Shown here: positions 5,527 to 7,382 of the stretch, in pieces
Layout of the letters: the number at the start of each line of letters is the position of its first letter
Numbering within the stretch: position 1 is the first letter of the stretch
NCBI GenBank assembly: GCA_001778455.1
Contig: MFGX01000076.1
Span: forward strand, 21,259 to 28,640
Source: Candidatus Fraserbacteria bacterium RBG_16_55_9
Lineage (GTDB): Bacteria > Bipolaricaulota > Bipolaricaulia > RBG-16-55-9
DNA length: 7,382 bases
Direction: 5' to 3'
Notes under the pieces: generated by a model
The model's input: the letters and a program-made list of their open reading frames with translations, nothing else
Databases searched by the model: none
Told to the model about the DNA's origin: nothing
Made by a program: the position numbers and the translations under genes

Positions 5527-5946
5527 ATGTCCAGTGTCAAAATCGAAGAGGGAGATCGTCGGATGATCGGTACGCATGGCGAGCAGACCTACCCCCACGA
5601 ATGCTGTGGGATATTGCTAGGGAAGATGTACGACGAGATCAAAGTCGTTGAAGCTGTGAAGCCTCTGGACAACGCCCGTACAGATTCCAAGGAGAATCGT
5701 TTCTTGATCACTCCCCACGAAGTGCGACAAGGGGAACGCGAGGCCCATAGGAGCGGACTTGAGATCATTGGGTTTTATCATTCTCACCCGGATGAGGTGG
5801 CATCTCCTTCTGGCTATGACCTCGAAAACGCGTGGCCGTGGCTTTCGTACGTAATCGTATCCGTGATACACGGGCAAGCAGCCGAATTCCGCTCATGGAC
5901 GTTGCGGGATGACCGGTCTCGGTTTGACCCGGAGGAGATTCTTTAA
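5527..5946 (+). CDS. JAMM/M67 family (Mov34/MPN/PAD-1) metalloprotease
   Basis: A 139-residue single-domain protein with the complete JAMM zinc signature. Glu25 lies in TYPHECCGILLG, and His85 and His87 in GFYHSHP. Ser95 and Asp98 (SPSGYD) complete the H-x-H-x7-S-x2-D pattern, so it should be an active zinc peptidase. ATG 5527 is chosen because GGAGGA (5513-5518) lies eight bases upstream; an upstream in-frame TTG at 5509 precedes that site and is rejected. Bacterial relatives act on ubiquitin-like sulfur carriers. Mycobacterial Mec+ releases cysteine from CysO, and QbsD and HcyD remove C-terminal residues of QbsE and HcyS to expose Gly-Gly. The next gene, 10 bases downstream, encodes just such a carrier domain with an internal Gly-Gly, so that protein is the obvious candidate substrate. 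This substrate is inferred. Cytoplasmic; no signal peptide. Confidence 0.9.
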   Translation: MSSVKIEEGDRRMIGTHGEQTYPHECCGILLGKMYDEIKVVEAVKPLDNARTDSKENRFLITPHEVRQGEREAHRSGLEIIGFYHSHPDEVASPSGYDLENAWPWLSYVIVSVIHGQAAEFRSWTLRDDRSRFDPEEIL

Positions 5947-5956
5947 GGAGAGAAGC

Positions 5957-7382
5957 ATGGCAATCAAAGTCTTGATACCAGCGCCTCTTCGCCCGTACGC
6001 TGAGGGCAACGCGGCTGTTACTCTCGACGGAAGTACAGTGGCCGAGATCTTAGCGCGCTTGGCGTCTCAGTTTCCTTATCTAAAGACGCATCTCTTCGAT
6101 GATGTGGGTGAGCTACGCAGTTTTGTGAACGTCTACATCAACGAGGAAGATATCCGCTATCTTCAGCGTGAAGACACGAAGGTGCAGGACGGAGATGAGA
6201 TCCGCATTGTGCCCGCTGTAGCGGGCGGAAGACCTGAATTGGATCAAGCAAGCCCAGACGTGGAGCTGAGTCACGAAGAGATTCGTCGTTACAGTCGTCA
6301 TCTCATTATGCCCGAAGTGGCTCTTGGAGGGCAGAAGAAATTAAGAGCTGCCCGGGTGCTCCTCATCGGTGCAGGCGGACTGGGCTCCCCCGTGGCGATC
6401 TACTTGGCGGCCGCGGGGGTGGGGCATCTGGGTCTGGTGGATTTCGATGTCGTGGAGGAGAGCAACCTTCAGCGCCAGGTGATCTACTCCACTCACGACG
6501 TCGGACGCCCCAAACTGGAGTCGGCCAAGGAGCGCTTGCGGGGGATCAACCCCTATACGCGCATAGAAACCTACGAGATGCGGCTCTCGTCGGAGAACGC
6601 GCTCGATCTCTTCGCAGGCTACGACATCGTTGTGGATGGCACGGATAATTTCCCGACGCGGTACTTAGTGAATGACGCCTGTGTGTTGCTGGGAAAGCCA
6701 AACGTTTACGGCAGTATATTCCGGTTTGACGGACAAGCGACGGTCTTCGACGCACGGAGCGGCCCTTGCTACCGATGTCTTTATGGAAAACCTCCGCCGC
6801 CGGGTCTGGTGCCAAGCTGCGCGGAAGGCGGTGTGCTGGGCGTCTTAGCAGGCCTCGTGGGTGTGATCCAAGCGAACGAAACAATCAAGCTGATCCTTGG
6901 CCGGGGAGAGACGCTTCTGGGGCGACTGCTCCTCATAGACGCGCTCACTCTGACGTTCCGAGAGCTTAGGCTGCGCAAGAATCCAGACTGCCCGATCTGC
7001 GGTGAGAATCCGACGATCCATGAATTGATTGACTATGAAGAGTTTTGCGGTGTAGCAAGCGAGCTCGCGGTTAGTTCCAGCAAGGGGTGGGAAACTACGC
7101 CGACCCAGCTACGAGAACGTCTGGACCGAGGAGAAGAGATCCAACTGCTGGATGTGCGTGAGCCGCAAGAGTGGGAGATCTGTCACCTCACCGGGGCTAT
7201 CTTGTTGCCGCTTCGGGATCTGCCGAGTCGCCTCTCCGAACTGAGCAGCTTGGACCAGATCGTCGTCTACTGCAAAACAGGGAAGCGGGGTGCCGAGGCA
7301 TTCAGTTTGTTGCGCAGTGCTGGATTTCATCGAGTCGAGAATCTCGCAGGTGGGATCGACGCTTGGGCAAAAGAGGTAGATC
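5957..7382 (+). CDS. moeB: MoaD/ThiS-MoeB (E1-like)-rhodanese fusion, sulfur-carrier adenylyltransferase, 3' partial
   Basis: One unbroken frame from ATG 5957 runs past the right edge, with 475 residues visible. AAGGAG at 5945-5950 overlaps the JAMM stop codon, giving a tight operon. Residues 1-91 are a MoaD/ThiS beta-grasp carrier (MAIKVLIPAPLRPYAEG) ending in VPAVAGG; Gly90-Gly91 is not followed by a stop but by the linker RPELDQASPDVELS. About 104-350 is a MoeB/ThiF E1-like domain: LSHEEIRRYSRHLIMPEV, ATP-binding GAGGLGS 138-144, Asp162/Asp164 and SNLQRQ 169-174, Lys186, DGTDN 227-231. Zinc ligands are Cys271/Cys274 and Cys345/Cys348. PSCAEGG carries Cys288 at the usual catalytic position. 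About 378-475 is a rhodanese domain with LLDVREPQEWE and active-site loop CKTGKR starting at Cys439. Comparison with MoeZ-type proteins suggests only a few residues are missing. It should adenylate a carrier glycine and sulfurate it to a thiocarboxylate, for molybdopterin, thiamine, cysteine or tRNA thiolation; which one is not decidable here. The symbol refers to the E1 part. Confidence 0.9.
   Translation, partial: MAIKVLIPAPLRPYAEGNAAVTLDGSTVAEILARLASQFPYLKTHLFDDVGELRSFVNVYINEEDIRYLQREDTKVQDGDEIRIVPAVAGGRPELDQASPDVELSHEEIRRYSRHLIMPEVALGGQKKLRAARVLLIGAGGLGSPVAIYLAAAGVGHLGLVDFDVVEESNLQRQVIYSTHDVGRPKLESAKERLRGINPYTRIETYEMRLSSENALDLFAGYDIVVDGTDNFPTRYLVNDACVLLGKPNVYGSIFRFDGQATVFDARSGPCYRCLYGKPPPPGLVPSCAEGGVLGVLAGLVGVIQANETIKLILGRGETLLGRLLLIDALTLTFRELRLRKNPDCPICGENPTIHELIDYEEFCGVASELAVSSSKGWETTPTQLRERLDRGEEIQLLDVREPQEWEICHLTGAILLPLRDLPSRLSELSSLDQIVVYCKTGKRGAEAFSLLRSAGFHRVENLAGGIDAWAKEVD

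Noticed and set aside
6261..6263. Internal GTG as a separate start for the MoeB domain
   Set aside because: No ribosome binding site precedes it and the frame is continuous with the MoaD domain, so a single fused product is the simpler reading.
6546..6978. Several minus- and plus-strand frames of 65-112 codons inside the MoeB region
   Set aside because: They are shadows of the long GC-rich fusion gene, with arginine- and proline-rich translations and no start signals.

Overview
The window looks like bacterial chromosome from an uncultured, moderately GC-rich organism. The genes are compact, mostly have Shine-Dalgarno sites, and the tRNA encodes its own CCA end. The mix of genes (NTF2-like/cupredoxin protein, DinB, ornithine cyclodeaminase/mu-crystallin family, Asp-box propeller, MoaD-MoeB-rhodanese fusion) would suit a soil or subsurface lineage of the Acidobacteria, Chloroflexi or NC10 kind. 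That placement is an inference from gene content and is weak.

Left part (1-2040): the end of a plus-strand gene for an NTF2-like plus cupredoxin-like protein meets a convergent minus-strand pair. In transcription order the pair is an ornithine cyclodeaminase/mu-crystallin family gene and then a DinB-like gene. The first of these appears broken. Its frame stops early, and the normal family C-terminus is still readable in another frame after a missing block of about 45 codons.

Middle (2040-4080): a tRNA-Glu(CUC) with a near-consensus promoter lies divergent to the broken gene. A minus-strand cassette of DUF4258 protein, YgiT-type zinc-finger protein and SIR2-like protein then converges on the tRNA. 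The SIR2 gene is clearly AT-richer: three 60-base lines counted by hand gave 40-45% GC, against 63-73% in lines from the flanking genes. The cassette looks like a horizontally acquired toxin-antitoxin or defence module, but no integrase or second att copy is visible.

Right part (4261-7382): a minus-strand six-Asp-box (BNR) propeller gene is divergent from a plus-strand operon. That operon encodes a JAMM/M67 metalloprotease and a fused MoaD/ThiS-MoeB-rhodanese protein that runs off the window. The ubiquitin-like carrier domain carries its Gly-Gly inside the polypeptide, so the adjacent JAMM protease is a natural candidate for the enzyme that frees it. Together they would make a compact sulfur-carrier activation system: a protease to expose the di-glycine, an E1 to adenylate it and a rhodanese to supply sulfur.

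No gene-free stretch exceeds about 190 bases apart from the tRNA and promoter region. The gaps at 2240-2423 and 4078-4260 hold nothing I can support beyond the promoter noted at 4049-4077. No CRISPR array, insertion sequence or rRNA is visible.
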